A DNA stretch of 64,000 nt from Paraspadella gotoi (GCA_051294375.1 CM119264.1:2695769-2759768); one strand, 5' to 3'. Shown: positions 1 to 11,388, counted from the first letter of the stretch. Notes: a model not told the origin generated them from the sequence alone. Numbers and translations are program-made.

Positions 1-104
1 CTTTGAGGATCCTCAATTCTCTTCATGCGAGTATTCTACTTGGACTGGAGCAGCTGTTCTCGCTGCGTTCGCCAGTAGTACTGATTCCGCTTAGCTGGTA
101 ACAG
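1..104. other. Unique left edge
   Basis: Short sequence before the inverted-repeat arm. I see no open frame, repeat or RNA signature in it. Confidence 0.4.
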
Positions 105-916
105 ATATCCCTGCTGGTTCCTTCGCGCCTAGCTGTTCCCTGTCTGTTTGTCTGCGGTTCCACTCCTGTTTCTCTGCCGGTACCAGTGTTTCTCGCAGCA
201 CTGAGTCAATGGCGAATCCAAGAGGGCAAACAAAGAGGTAGGGAAGATTTATGCCACTGTCGATGATTTTCGTTTTCGTGTCTATTCTTTTCGTGAAATT
301 GCTCCCGTTATTCTCCTTGGCATACCTTTGGCACATACCTTTGGCACATACCTTTGGCACTTATCTTTTATCATTCTCATTGCCCTGTTTCCTTGACTTA
401 TACCCCCATCTTACTCCCCCCCCCCAGTTTGTCTGCCCCGCTTAACTTCCCCCCCACCTGAAATTTTTCTCGATGGAGAAACGAAATTCGAAACTGGAAT
501 CATAACGTGAAATATTTTCACGAGTCACGCGCAGTCGCGCTATTCTCACATCTCCCGCGATTAAATCGGGTGACACTTTTATCCAATCAATTTCTTAGCT
601 TCGCGCTAAAATCTTGACTTGACATGATCACGGTTCTCTATTATGCTTTGACTTAAATCGAACTAATAAACTAGACTGTGAGAAAGTCTTGATTGAAAGC
701 TTACAGGGTCATGCTATGCCATTATCTCGTAAGGCCTTATCCCAGCCATAGCCCGGCCAAAGTCAGGGGCAAGATGGCTTATTTCTTAAACGAATGAATA
801 ATTTTTATATCGGTTCTACGAATTTCATTAAGAAGCTTCGTCGTTTTCGACTCTTCCCTCCGATCGATCGGTAAAAAATACCCACCGTCGACTTTGACGA
901 CTCTGGGAAGCTCAAA

Positions 917-956
917 GCGGCAGCCGCCGCCGCCGCCATCAGCAGCAGCAGCAGCA
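917..956. repeat. Compound triplet repeat (GCC)n(AGC)n
   Basis: Short pure GCC run followed by an AGC run. The mirrored copy in the right arm is at 8222-8262. On the minus strand it reads as leucine then alanine runs, which accounts for the alanine-rich open frame here. Confidence 0.85.
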
Positions 957-1084
957 TCGACCCCGACGACGCTTCTTTTATGACGCTCATATCCTCTTTA
1001 ACCCTTCGACCTCCGCAAAGCCGAGCGACCTCGTCTTTTTGGGTTTCGTTTCTTTAGTTTGTATGTTGGTTATTCTTCACTTCG

Positions 1085-1335
1085 TTCGTTGGTTCGTTCA
1101 ATAGTTTATTCATAAGTTCGTACTTTATTTTGTCACTTTGTTCGTTCGNNNNNNNNNNNNNNNNNNNNNNNNNTTCGTTCGTTCGTTCGTTCGTTGATCG
1201 TTTCGTGTAGTTATTCAAGTTCGTGTACTTTTTGTATTTTCGTTCGTTCGCTTCGTCGTCGTACTCGTTCGTTGTCGTTTTCGTTCTCTTGTATCTTCGT
1301 TCGTTCGGGATTATTCTTTCTTTTCTGTTCATGGT
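1085..1335. repeat. (TTCG)n microsatellite with 25-N gap
   Basis: Tetranucleotide TTCG/GTTC tract broken by a 25-N gap at 1149-1173. The mirrored (CGAA)n tract at 7948-8038 is continuous and shows what the gap probably contains. Confidence 0.85.
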
Positions 1336-1439
1336 TCGTTCTCTCCAAACACATTTTTTCCACTTTCCTATCTGCGTCGACTGACGAGGAACATTTTTTT
1401 CGGGTCGAGTTTGGCCTTGGGGAATCCAGGGTTGGGGAG

Positions 1440-1615
1440 TAGAGAGAGAGGAGAGAGAGGAGAGAGAGAGAGAGGGTGAGAGAGAGAGAAGAGAGCAGAG
1501 AGAGAGAGGTAGAGCAGAGAGAGAGAGAGAGACAAGAATTTGTGTCGCTTCCATATTGTGATGTGACAACGACCTGCACTTTGTCTTTCGCTCTACTCTC
1601 TCCTCTCTCTTCTCT

Positions 1616-1658
<43 letters not shown>

Positions 1659-1683
1659 CTCTCTCTCTCTCTCTCTCTCTCTT
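1440..1683. repeat. (GA)n - spacer - (CT)n foldback microsatellite
   Basis: A GA-rich run (1440-1533) and a CT run (1590-1683) flank a roughly 55-base spacer, so the two runs are complementary and could pair as a hairpin. The same arrangement is at 7601-7838 in the right arm. Open frames crossing it are microsatellite readings and are not genes. Confidence 0.85.
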
Positions 1684-1689
1684 TTACCT

Positions 1690-2235
1690 AACCTCACGTC
1701 GTTCCCACGGATTCCCGACCCATTTGATTCCCTTTCTCCTCCGGGTTCGCATTTGTCGCCCTCGACGCTTTGACCTCCTGACCGGGTCTTCTCAACCTTC
1801 CTTCGCTTGACTCACCTTTTCCTCACATAAGCACAGATCGGTCGCATCCAAAGAATCTCCCTTTTTTCATTTTTATTTCGCTTTTTTAATATTTAATTTC
1901 CCCACCGATGAGATTCATCGAATTATATATTGTTTATATATTATATTATATATTATATGTTTATTCATTAAAGATTGACAAGATTGCAGGGGCCTGCTTT
2001 GTCATTATCTTGTAAGAGTGATGGAGGCCTTAACCAACCAGTCAGCTTGACCAATCAGCTTGATGGAACTGTAAAATGATATTTCGACGACTTCTGTCTT
2101 CCTTTTCCCCTTTTGTTTTTTTTATCTCGCCAATTCCAAGATGGCGGCCTCTGCCACGCCCGCTTTCGCTAATCCCTTTTTTTCGTTCTTCCCTCGTCTG
2201 TCGCAAACGCCCGGGTCTCGTCGTGTATTTCATAC
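1690..2235. other. Unique-type sequence of the left arm
   Basis: Moderately AT-rich, with a TATATT-rich patch near 1925-1960. Mirrored at 7063-7590. No coding, RNA or promoter signal that I can support. Confidence 0.5.
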
Positions 2236-2632
2236 GAATCACCTCATGATTTCCTCATGAATCACCTCATGAATCAGCTCATGAATCATCTAATGAATCA
2301 CCTCATGAATCATCTAATGAATGCATCTCATGAATCATCTAAAGAATCATCTAATGAATCATCTAATGAATCACTTCATGAATCACCTCATTAATCATTT
2401 AATATTCAGCCCATGATCACTTAATGAATCATCTAAGGAATCAGCTCATGATCACCTCATGAATCATCTATTGAATCATCTCAAGAATCAGCTCATGATC
2501 ATCTAATGAATCACTTCATGAATCACCTCATTAATCATTTAATTTTTCAGCCCATGAATCACTTATGAATCATCTAAGGAATCACTCATGAATAATCTAA
2601 TGAATCAGCTCATGAATCACCCATGAATCTTC
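2236..2632. repeat. 12-bp minisatellite (ATGAATCAYCTM)
   Basis: Tandem units of about 12 bases of the type ATGAATCACCTC and ATGAATCATCTA, with scattered deletions. The same array is at 6648-7062, where it changes orientation in the middle, and at 12605-12735. Confidence 0.9.
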
Positions 2633-2809
2633 CCTCTTTTTTACTTGATTTTTGAAATAAAGATTCGCGTACAAAGTATCGTTTGCATCGGAATTTCTCC
2701 TCACGTTTGAATATTATTATTTCTTTTCTTTTTCGGTGAATTTCTCTTCTTTTTGTTCCTATATAATATTCTCTTACCTCTCTTACTTCTCTAAATTTCT
2801 CATTCTCCT

Positions 2810-2945
2810 CCTATCTCTCTCTCTCTCCCATCTCTCTTCTCCCCAATCTGTCTCTCCCCATCTCTCTCTTCCATCTTCTCGCCCCATCTCTCTCTCCCAT
2901 ATCTCTCTCCCCATCTCTCTCTCCCCATCTCTCTCTCTCTCCCGA
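2810..2945. repeat. CT-rich minisatellite (TCTCTCTCCCCA)
   Basis: Imperfect units of 12-16 bases built on TCTCTCTCCCCA. The equivalent array in A' is 12915-13050. Confidence 0.8.
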
Positions 2946-3360
2946 TAACTGTCCGACCATTACTGTCCCATCATCACTGTTTCTCCACTTTTGCTCATTT
3001 TTCGAAGACTCACTTTTCGCCCACATTTTTTTCCCTCACACTTACCTCGGGATTTCCTTACCCCAACTTTTTTAATCTATCCATCACATCGGCGTGAACA
3101 TCTCTCACCTTCACTTTTATTCTTCTCTCATTTTCTGACAATTTTCACCATCAAACAAAATCCGTTGTGTCACCATCACAAGAGACTTGAGTTATTCCTT
3201 GCGTGAAAAAAAAATGTGATGTATCACTTGTGACCTCGAATTTCGCTTCACTTCACTTTCCCCTTCTCCGCGCACGTCGCATTAAATTTGGTTCTGGCAA
3301 TCATCTTTGCTCCGCCGACCCGCAGCCGCGCTGCCGACGCCGCTGTGCCGCCGCTGCCCC

Positions 3361-3397
3361 TCCTCCTCCCTCCTCCTCCTCCTCCTCCTCCTCCTCC
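3361..3397. repeat. (TCC)n microsatellite
   Basis: Nearly pure TCC run within a CCG-rich patch. The corresponding position in A' is lost in the gap at 13451-13924. Confidence 0.85.
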
Positions 3398-3451
3398 GTT
3401 TTCAGCCGTCTCCACCAACACGACGCAATCAATGTCTTCGCAATTTCACCT

Positions 3452-3476
3452 TTTTCTTTCTTTCTTTCTTTCTTTT

Positions 3477-3532
<56 letters not shown>

Positions 3533-3715
3533 TCCTTCTTTCCTTCTTTCTTTCTGTTTTATTTTTTAGTCTCTATCCCTCAAACTCGCCATATTTTCTT
3601 TCTTTCTTTCTTTCTTCTTTCTTTCTTTCTTTTTTCTTTCTTTCTTTTTATTCTTTCTTTTTCTCTTTCTTTCTTTTTTTCTTTCTTTCTTATCTTTCTT
3701 TCTTTCCATTTTTAT
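3452..3715. repeat. (TTTC)n microsatellite
   Basis: Two TTTC tracts (about 3452-3555 and 3596-3715) separated by about 40 bases. Long open frames of Phe, Leu and Ser across it, such as 3203-3817, are repeat readings and not genes. Confidence 0.9.
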
Positions 3716-3821
3716 TTCTATCCTCGCTCTTGCCATTTTTTTCTCTTTCATTTCTCTCTCTCCCTTTGCTCGGTTTATTTCTTTTTGTCACGCCCGTTTG
3801 ATGGAATCTGCTTGTGACCAA

Positions 3822-3864
3822 ATGGAGAGAGAGGAGAGAGAGAGGAGGGAGAGAGGGAGGAGAG

Positions 3865-3930
<66 letters not shown>
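3822..3930. repeat. (GA)n microsatellite
   Basis: GA run within unit A. It marks the point where the A' gap ends (13924) and where the A'' copy begins (25797), so it is the likely breakpoint of the long tandem duplication. Confidence 0.9.
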
Positions 3931-3931
<1 letters not shown>

Positions 3932-4845
3932 CATTGCAATTCTCGACGAGGGTCAAACGCGGGTTTTTCTCTCTTGTATTTTCTCACTCAGAAAAATTAA
4001 TCGGTTTCTTTCTTTTGTTTTGTGGTCGAGCGACGGGCTGGCGAGTGGCCAGTGGCGTGAAAGGCGTTGAAATATTCAGCTCGGAGTGTTCACCGGTTAT
4101 GATAACGTGACGCGGGAGAAGATTCGCTCATTGGCCCGTAATGAGTGAATGTAATTATTCTATATTATGATAAATTAAAAACAAAAAAAATCATTGTGAT
4201 ATGAATTTTAAGCAAGGTAGCGTATAATTTAACAAACGATAATCCAAAAAAAATCTTAAAATAAAAGAAAGAAGAAAGAAACGTGAAAGACAAAGAATCA
4301 CAACTTCAAGGCCAAACTTCTTAACACAAGGTAATATGTACGGAACTGATATATAGGAGAAAACAGTTTTTGTTTTTACATAATGGAACTGATATAGAAA
4401 TTAGAAACCAGAAACCGGATGTCGAAAGAAATAAATATCTCAAACACGGATGTATATATCGAGAAACCCCGTATGTAAATAGGCGAAAGCGAATGTGATC
4501 GGCGCCATTAGTTCCGGGTAAGTTACTCTTCTCTAAGTGTGAACCGTCAAAGGGTGAGTTAAGTCGCGCGTTCGATTCACATTTTAATTCCTCGTTGATT
4601 GGGAAACCGAAAAAGATTTTGGACCTTCGCTAAGTTGACCTCTTGACGGCCCGACCTTTCCTTTCCCGAAGCCAACGTATTGATTGGTCGAGTTGATCTC
4701 ATTGCTTGATTCCTCTGCTTGATACTTCCCTTCGAATCCAAATGTGGCTTAAAGTTTGTGCTTGGGCTGTTGCCCTCCTTCCCTCTCGGCCGGTTCCAGC
4801 GCGTCGACCCGCCAGACTAAAGACCCTCTCGAAAGGTCGGGCCTT

Positions 4846-4935
4846 TTTTTCGGCCTGTCGCCTGTTGGCCTATTGCTTTGTTGGCCTGTTGGCCTGTTGG
4901 CCTATTGGTTTGTTGGCCTGTTGGCCTGTCGGCCG
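4846..4935. repeat. TTGGCCTG minisatellite
   Basis: Units of 8-9 bases, TTGGCCTG and TTGGCCTAT, containing many GGCC sites. Equivalent arrays: 14822-14911 and 26765-26857. Similar open frames seen in the three copies come from the shared repeat, not from conservation of a protein. Confidence 0.85.
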
Positions 4936-4989
4936 AAACTCGAACGTGCAGCGCGTCTTTTCCTTTTCCTCTTTTAACAGGTTAATCGC

Positions 4990-5585
4990 GTCTACTTCTA
5001 TCCATTTTTAGGTTAGGCTCTCGTGTGATTGATGAAAGAGATGAGATGTGAAAGATGTGAGATATCGTATGCGGTGCTGAGATAATATGCGATAATGTAA
5101 TTTTAATAACGAAGCGTTAGAAAACAGCAACCAATGGTATTATTTATTTTTACGTATAAACCGCTTACGTAATTCCTCCTTTGCTATTTTTCCCCATTTT
5201 TATTCTTTAGAAACGAAAAAAAAAAAGTTTAAAATCCTTTTTGCCAATTAATGGTAAACTAAGTCCGTCGGTTTCGTCTTGAAAGTCTTTTAAATATATT
5301 AAGCTATTGATTCATTTAATTTAAAATTTCGATTTATTGAGGGCCCAACATTTATCATTTTTTCTCGATTAGATCTTATCTTTTTGTCGGTCCGTCCGTC
5401 TATCAGTCGTTTTGTTTCAGCCAATGCGTTAAACGACAATTACGAGAAGAGCTTTTGATGACGATAACAATTACAGACGTGAGACAAAACGCACAGAGGA
5501 AACTGTGATTTGTGATTGTGAGATAGAAGGTGAAAGATGGAAGGAAAAGAGAAGTGATAAGAAAATAAGAAAGAGAATGGGAGGG
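4990..5585. other. AT-rich single-copy-type part of unit A
   Basis: No gene seen. Around 5360-5430 a CTTTTTGTCGGTCCGTCCGTC stretch resembles the CTTTTTCGTC plus CGGT-tract part of the hairpin repeat family described at 20773, 21960 and 29210, but without an obvious hairpin. Confidence 0.4.
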
Positions 5586-5587
5586 AA

Positions 5588-5667
5588 GAAAAGAAAAGAA
5601 AAGAAAAGAAAGAAAAGAAAAGAAAAGAAAGTAAAAGAAAAGAAAAGAAAAGAAAAGAAAAGAAAAT
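5588..5667. repeat. (AAAAG)n microsatellite
   Basis: Pentanucleotide AAAAG tract. Equivalents at 15568-15640 and 27530-27602. Confidence 0.9.
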
Positions 5668-5719
5668 AGAAAATCTACTAGAGAGAAAAAAAATTGTTCT
5701 AGTCAGCGATTTTAGACAG

Positions 5720-5825
5720 ATTAGGTTCGGGTTAGGTCTGGGATCGGGTCACGGTCGGGTCAGTTCATGGGTCAGTTCATGGGTCCAGGTCATGGATCCG
5801 GTCAGGGTCGGGTCACGGTTAAGGT
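5720..5825. repeat. GGGTC-rich minisatellite
   Basis: Short degenerate units of the type GGGTCGGGTCA and GTTCATGGGTCA. Equivalents at 15690-15800 and 27665-27765. Confidence 0.75.
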
Positions 5826-5899
5826 CATCGACCTTTCCACCCAAATCCTCCTTCGCGCCTTCTCGCTTTTTTTTCAATCTTCCGCGAAGTTAGAACTGG

Positions 5900-6093
5900 A
5901 TAAATGAGAAATGGTAATTAAGGGAAGTGTAAAAGAAAAGTGAAAAGTGGCAGATGGTAAATGAGAAATGGTATTAAGGAAGTGTAAATAAAAGTGAAAA
6001 GTGGCGGATGGTAAATGATAAATGGTATTAAGGGAAGTGGTAAAAGAAAAGTGAAAAGTGGCAAATGGTAAAAATGAGAAATGGTATGAGGGG
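5900..6093. repeat. 57-bp tandem repeat, copy in A
   Basis: About 3.5 units with deletions. The cleaner version is at 15878-16075, where the unit is 57 bases, or 19 codons. Confidence 0.85.
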
Positions 6094-6317
6094 GGCAAAT
6101 TGGAAAAATAAAAGTGAGAAATGGCATGTAAGAAGCTGAATTAGGCAAAAGGCCAGAAGCACAAAGCATTGCTTATGTTTGATCGTCCTTTATTAAGAGT
6201 CATGATGAAATTGAGGTTCAAGACAAAGATGGCGACAAAAAAAGACAAAGATAGAAAACAGACAAGATAATGCAAATTATAACATGCACAATTTCGAGTT
6301 GGAGAAAAGTAGAGAAC

Positions 6318-6395
6318 TAAAGTAGTAAATACTAAAGTAAATACTAAAGTAAATACAAAAGTAAATACTAAAGTAGTAAATACTACGTACTACAT
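6318..6395. repeat. AAAGTAAATACT short tandem array
   Basis: Units of about 12 bases, AAAGTAAATACT and variants. Equivalents at 16304-16372 and 28275-28346. Confidence 0.8.
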
Positions 6396-6507
6396 AAACT
6401 TAGGTTTAGGTCAACGATCAGATTCAATATATAACCTAAAATTTTCGTCGATGTAACCGGTTTTTAACGTACTGAGCGGCGGCAATTATCGAGCAGTTCC
6501 CCACCTG

Positions 6508-6512
6508 AGCCT

Positions 6513-6579
<67 letters not shown>

Positions 6580-6584
6580 TGCTG
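6508..6584. repeat. (CCG)n microsatellite
   Basis: CCG run, longer here (about 25 triplets) than in A' (16490-16530) and broken in A'' (28478-28525). This is a length-variable triplet tract between copies. Confidence 0.85.
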
Positions 6585-6647
6585 CTCACCCAACACCCGC
6601 ATTCTGCGACTTCTCTTTCCCCGAGTTCGTTCGCACGAAGATGATCT

Positions 6648-7062
6648 ACAATGAATCACTTCATGAATCACCTCATTAATCATTTAATTATTCAGCCCAT
6701 GAATCACTTAATGAATCATCTAAGGAATCAGCTCATGAATCACCTCATGAATCATCTATTGAATAGATGATCATGAGCTGATTCTTGAGGTGATTCAATA
6801 GACTGATTCTTTAGTATGATCATGAGCTGATTCCTTAGATGATTCATTAAGTGATTCATGGTGCGATGAATGATTCATGAATGATTAATGAGAGTGATTC
6901 ATGAGAGATGATTCATTAGATGATTCATTAGATGATTCTTTAGATGATTCATGGAGATGCATTCATTAGATGATTCATGAGGTGATTCATTAGATGATTC
7001 ATGAGCTGATACTTGAGGTGATTCATGAGGTGATTCATGAGGAAATCATGAGGTGATTCAGT
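6648..7062. repeat. 12-bp minisatellite with orientation switch
   Basis: Forward ATGAATCAYCTM units up to 6762, then reverse-complement units (GATGATTCAT, GGTGATTCAT) to 7062. The turning point lies in CTATTGAATAG. Confidence 0.9.
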
Positions 7063-7597
7063 ATGAAATACACGACGAGACCCGGAGCGTTTGCGACAGA
7101 CGAGGGAAGAAACGAAAAAAAGGGATTAGCGAAAGCGGGCGTGGCAGAGGCGCCATCTTGGAATTTGGCGAGAAAAAAAAAACAAAAGTGGAAAAGGAAG
7201 ACAGAAGTCGTCGAAATATCATTTTACAGTTCCATCAAGCTGATTGGTCAAGCTGACTGGTTGGTTTAAGGCCTCCATCACTCTTACAAGATAATGACAA
7301 AGCAGGCCCCTGCAATCTTTCAATCTTTAATTTAAATAACATATAATATATAATATAATAATATAAACAATATATAATTCGATGAATCATCATCGGTGGG
7401 GGAAATTAAATATTAAAAAAAAGCGAAATGAAAATTGAAAAAAGGGAGATTTTTTTGGATGCGACGATCTGGCTTAGGTGAGGAAAAGGTGCAGTTCAGG
7501 GCGAAGAGTTAAGACCCGGTCAGAGGTCAAAGGTCAGGGCGACAAATGGAACCGGAGAGAAAGGGACAAATGGTCCGGGAATCCGTGACGACGTGCA

Positions 7598-7600
<3 letters not shown>

Positions 7601-7628
<28 letters not shown>

Positions 7629-7758
7629 CGAGAGAGAGATGAGAGAGAGAAGAGAGAGAGACGAGAGAGAGAGAGAGATGAGAGAGAGAGAAGAGAGAGG
7701 AGAGAGAGAGCGAAAGACAAAGTGACATCGTTGTCACCATCAACATATAAGCGACAAA

Positions 7759-7838
<80 letters not shown>
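7601..7838. repeat. (GA)n - spacer - (CT)n foldback microsatellite
   Basis: GA-rich run 7601-7718, spacer of about 40 bases, pure CT run 7761-7838. Mirrored counterpart of 1440-1683. Confidence 0.9.
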
Positions 7839-7840
<2 letters not shown>

Positions 7841-7947
7841 AACCCCCAACCCCTGGATTCCCCAAGGCCAAACGTCGACCGAAAAAAATGTTCTCAGTCA
7901 TCGACGCGATGAGGAAAAAATGTGTTAGAGAGACACGAACCAAGTGA

Positions 7948-8038
7948 GACGAACGAACGAACGAACGAACGAACGAAACGAACGAACGAACGAACGAACG
8001 AACGAAACAACGAACGAACGAACGAACGAACGAACAAC
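7948..8038. repeat. (CGAA)n microsatellite
   Basis: Tetranucleotide run, the reverse complement of the TTCG tract in the left arm. Confidence 0.9.
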
Positions 8039-9060
8039 AAAGTGACATAATAAAGTACGAACTTATGAATAAAACTATTGAGTCGAACCAACGAACGAAG
8101 TGAAGTAATAACAACATACAAAACTAAAAGAGAAACCCAAAAAAGACGAGTCGCTCGCTTTGCGGATGGTTCGAAGGGTTAAAGAGGATATGAGCGTCAT
8201 AAAAGAAGCCGTCGTCGGGTCGATGCTGCTGCTGCTGCTGATGGCGGCGGCGGCGGCTGCCGCTTTGAGGCTTCCAGAGTCGTCAAAAGTCGACGGTGGA
8301 AATTTTTACCGATCGATCGGAGGAAGAGTCGAAAAAGACCGAGCTTCTTAATGAAATTCGTAGAACCGATATAAAAATTATTCATTCGTTTAAGAATAAG
8401 CCATCTTGCCCCTGACTTTGCCGGGCTATGCTGGGATAAGGCCTTACGAGATAATGGCATAGCATGACCCTGTAAGCTTTCAATCAAGACTTTCTCACAG
8501 TCTAGTTATTAGTTCGATTTAAGTCAAAGCATATAGAGAACCGTGATCATGTCAAGTCAAGATTTTACGCGAAGCTAAGAAATTGATTGATAAAGTTGTC
8601 ACCGATTTAATCGCGGAGATGTGAGAATTAGCGCGACTGCGCGTGACTCTGAATATTCACGTTATGATTCCAGTTTCGAATTTCGTATTCTCCATCGAGA
8701 AAAATTTCAGGTGGGGGGGAAGTTTAAGCGGGGCAGACAAACTGGGGGGGGGGAGTAAGATGGGGGTATAAGTCAAGGAAACAGGGCAATGAGAATGATA
8801 AAAGATAAGATGCCAAAAAGGTATGTGCAAAGGTATGTGCAAAGGTATGCAAGGAGAATAACGGAGCATTTCACGAAAGAATAGACACGAAACGAAAAAA
8901 TCATCGACAGTGGCATAAATCTTCCCTACCTCTTTGTTGCCCTCTTGATTCGCCATTGATCAGTGCTGCGAGAAACACTGGTGCCGGCAGAGAAACAGGT
9001 GGAAGCGCAGACAAACAGACAGGGAACAGCTAGGGCTGGAAGGGCACCAGCAGGGTACAG

Positions 9061-9590
9061 CAAGGGATCAGTAGGGTACGGGCAGAGACAGCGCCGTCCA
9101 AGGAAACTCGGAGAAGAAATTGGATCCCAGGAATCTCGACCTAAACTTTTTCGTCGTTTACATCAACTCGGGGAGGGGGCGGAGGGGACGGAAGGGGGGG
9201 GCGAGTTTCGTCCGGTTGCTCGACTCTCGTGACCTGAGGAGGTCAAGATGAAATTGCGGATGTGAATGAGATGAAGAGTGAATGAGAAGGCAGAGTGAGT
9301 AGATGGGAGAGTGATTAAAACAGCACAGTGAATTAAATGGAAGGGTAAATGATACGACATTGATTAAAATGGCGCAGTAAATGAAATGTCAAAAGAATTA
9401 TCTCTTCTTTTTTTTTTTTCTATCTCCTTTTATTCCTTATCTTTTCTTTCCTTTTCCTATCTCCCTTTATTTCCTTATCCCTTCTTTCCCTTTCCTTTCT
9501 TTTCCTTATTCTTTTCTCTATTTTCTTTTTGCTTTTCCTTTTCACCCAAATTCTCAATTTTCTCCGGCCAAAATTTCCTCCTTTGTCGAA
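9061..9590. other. Unique sequence with weak repeats
   Basis: Contains short GGGTA/CAGCAG-type repeats near 9050-9090, G runs near 9175-9205, degenerate AAATGAGA/GAGTGAAT units at 9250-9390 and a T/C-rich stretch at 9405-9560. No gene seen. Confidence 0.5.
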
Positions 9591-9591
9591 C

Positions 9592-9593
<2 letters not shown>

Positions 9594-9665
<72 letters not shown>
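9594..9665. repeat. (CT)n microsatellite
   Basis: CT run with one TT interruption. The leucine/serine and glutamate/arginine open frames over it are repeat readings. Confidence 0.9.
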
Positions 9666-9670
<5 letters not shown>

Positions 9671-9764
9671 CCTCCATCTCTCTCTCGCTTGTCTACTCGA
9701 ATGAAGGGAGAGGAAATTGAGTCTCCCCAATTCTGTTCCTGACGTCGAAGATTCCATTTGGCCA

Positions 9765-9892
9765 CTTGACCAGCTGCCATTTTGCCATTTTATCATGCTC
9801 CATTTGCCATTTTATCCATGAATCCCATTTCAGCTGCCATTTTTTCCATTTTATCTATTCCGCCATTCTCAGTTGCCATTTTGGCGATTACA
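9765..9892. repeat. TGCCATTTTAT degenerate tandem repeat
   Basis: Several imperfect units around the core TGCCATTTT, with the longer AGCTGCCATTTT in three of them. Confidence 0.65.
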
Positions 9893-10263
9893 TGTATTGC
9901 CGCAGCCACTGGTTTAAATATTAATCACATTTGTCATTTTGCAATAATACCAAGTATCATCACAGGTTTATATTTTTCTATCATCTTTGCCAGTTGTCAA
10001 TTTAAAAACTACACAACATTAGCGCTAACGTCTTGTCTACCTTGTCAGTAGTCAGTCCCTCGAATGACCATTTCACTTCCCCCCCCAATTTCTACCTCAG
10101 TGAACATTCAACGTTGTCGCTGTCACCCGATCGCCGCTTTTCACTCAATCACAGGCTCACCGATTTTTACTTAAACGGACGACTGATTCTTCTTCGGTCG
10201 AGCGATTCACTTGTCATTTATTGTCATTTCTTGTCATACATTTAGTTCGATCTATGATCCCAA
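9893..10263. other. Unique sequence
   Basis: AT-rich and mixed sequence. Short open frames carry no recognisable features, and I see no RNA or promoter signature. Confidence 0.45.
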
Positions 10264-10350
10264 AGTATTAGTAGTAGTATTAGTAGTAGTAGAAGAAGTA
10301 TTAGTAGTAATAGTAGTAATTGTATAGTAGTAAATAGTAGAGTAGTAATA
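10264..10350. repeat. (AGT)n microsatellite
   Basis: AGT triplets with AAGA and ATT interruptions. Confidence 0.8.
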
Positions 10351-11054
10351 ATAATTACTCGAGTCCTTAACTGACGAGATTCAGGCCGGTAATTTTTTTT
10401 TTTGAGAGAAAATCCGTCGTGCGAAAAAAAAGTTAAAACTTTTTCCAAAATTTCTGCTTATAAACCTAAACTCGAAAAATGAAGCAAATATTTAAAGATT
10501 ATAGCAAGAGCTGGCTGCCTGGGATGCCCATTGGGATGGGCCATCTCACTGTTGGCTTTGGGGGCTTCGACCCTCAGTGACCTATCCAGCGGTTACCCTG
10601 GGGCGTGTCGCTTGTCAACGCAGAGGGAAGTCATTAGGACAGTGGGACACAACGGCTGGGTGGTGCGTTCCCTCTCTGAGCCAATGGGATTGGCAGAACA
10701 ATGACGGATGTGAAGCGGTTGGAATATATCGCCACAAGATCACTCAAATCGTTCGGTGAAGATTAACTAAATAAATCCACTACGGTTCGTCTCACCCGAG
10801 GGGTTCTCACTCCACTCCAGTCCGTCACACTCAATAATTCACGTTCTCGTCCACTCATTTCATCTTTCTCACTGCCACTCGGTGCACTCTTGTCCGTCAT
10901 GAACTTATTTTTTAACGCCACTCCTGTTAGTCGAATCCCCCTGTATTTCACACTCCACTCCTGTTCGTCGTCACACTCTTTCCTCGGTTGTTCGTCATCG
11001 ACTTTCGATGTTCCTTTGAGTGGGTTATGCATACCGAAGTTGAAGCGAAATGGA
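10351..11054. other. Unique sequence, GC-balanced patch
   Basis: 10505-10740 has balanced base composition and few repeats, unlike its surroundings, so it could hold an exon or RNA gene. All frames are broken within about 65 codons and no splice pair stands out. 10780-11040 contains repeated CACTC/CGTC-type words. Confidence 0.35.
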
Positions 11055-11305
11055 ACAACGACGACAACGACGACAACAACGACAAAAGATGTGAAGATAA
11101 AGGAATTCGTTTCAATCGGTTTTGGTGAGTGGTGAGTGGTGAGTGGTGAGGTGATTTGGCTAAGATTTATGATTTATTTTATTGTGTTAATGACAACAAT
11201 AAAAAAAATAAGGGAAAAAGTTTACCAAAAATTGATAAATCACTTTTTAGGGATCATTTTTTACGGTTGTCGATCGAGAAAAACAGTGACGAAAAAAGTG
11301 ATGTT

Positions 11306-11338
11306 GCTCTCTCTCCCTCTCTCTCTCTCTCTTCTCTA

Positions 11339-11388
<50 letters not shown>

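Larger units (their letters stand above)
105..2645 (+). repeat. Left arm of large inverted repeat
   Basis: This stretch reappears in reverse complement at about 6648-9060. Matching landmarks in the same mirrored order are: the segment at 100-220 against 8940-9060, the CCG/CAG triplet block, the TTCG/CGAA tetranucleotide tract, the GA-spacer-CT block, the segment at 2040-2240 against 7060-7260, and the 12-bp tandem array. The arms differ by many one-base indels, so no open frame is shared intact. No gene is seen in it; the open frames are alanine-rich or Glu-Arg/Leu-Ser-rich readings of microsatellites. Either a real inverted duplication or a foldback assembly artefact. Confidence 0.85.
2633..6647 (+). 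repeat. Unit A, first copy
   Basis: About 4 kb block repeated directly at 12605-16690 (A') and from its GA tract onward at 25797-28950 (A''). Order inside it: CT-rich minisatellite, TCC, TTTC and GA tracts, AT-rich sequence, TTGGCCTG minisatellite, AAAAG tract, GGGTC-rich minisatellite, 57-bp tandem repeat, AAAGTAAATACT array and a CCG tract. Copies differ mainly by one-base indels. It leaves the A' sequence at about 6647, where the 12-bp array begins abruptly. No gene recognised. Confidence 0.9.
6648..9060 (-). repeat. Right arm of large inverted repeat
   Basis: Reverse complement of about 105-2645, with many indels. It starts with a forward-oriented piece of the 12-bp array (6648-6762) and then turns at about 6763, where a GAATAG palindromic junction is seen, into the reverse orientation. 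That is what a foldback event or a palindromic long read would leave. No gene recognised. Confidence 0.85.

Noticed and set aside
809-990. Alanine/leucine-rich 61-codon frame with a mirrored counterpart at 8160-8351
   Set aside because: Similarity comes from the inverted duplication; the two copies diverge by frameshifts, so there is no sign of protein-level conservation.
1211-1691. Open frames on both strands rich in Glu-Arg or Leu-Ser (also at 3798-4110, 7520-7928, 9420-9796, 23494-24027, 24067-24492, 35103-35339)
   Set aside because: They are readings of GA/CT microsatellites, open in several frames on both strands, with no motif or splice support.
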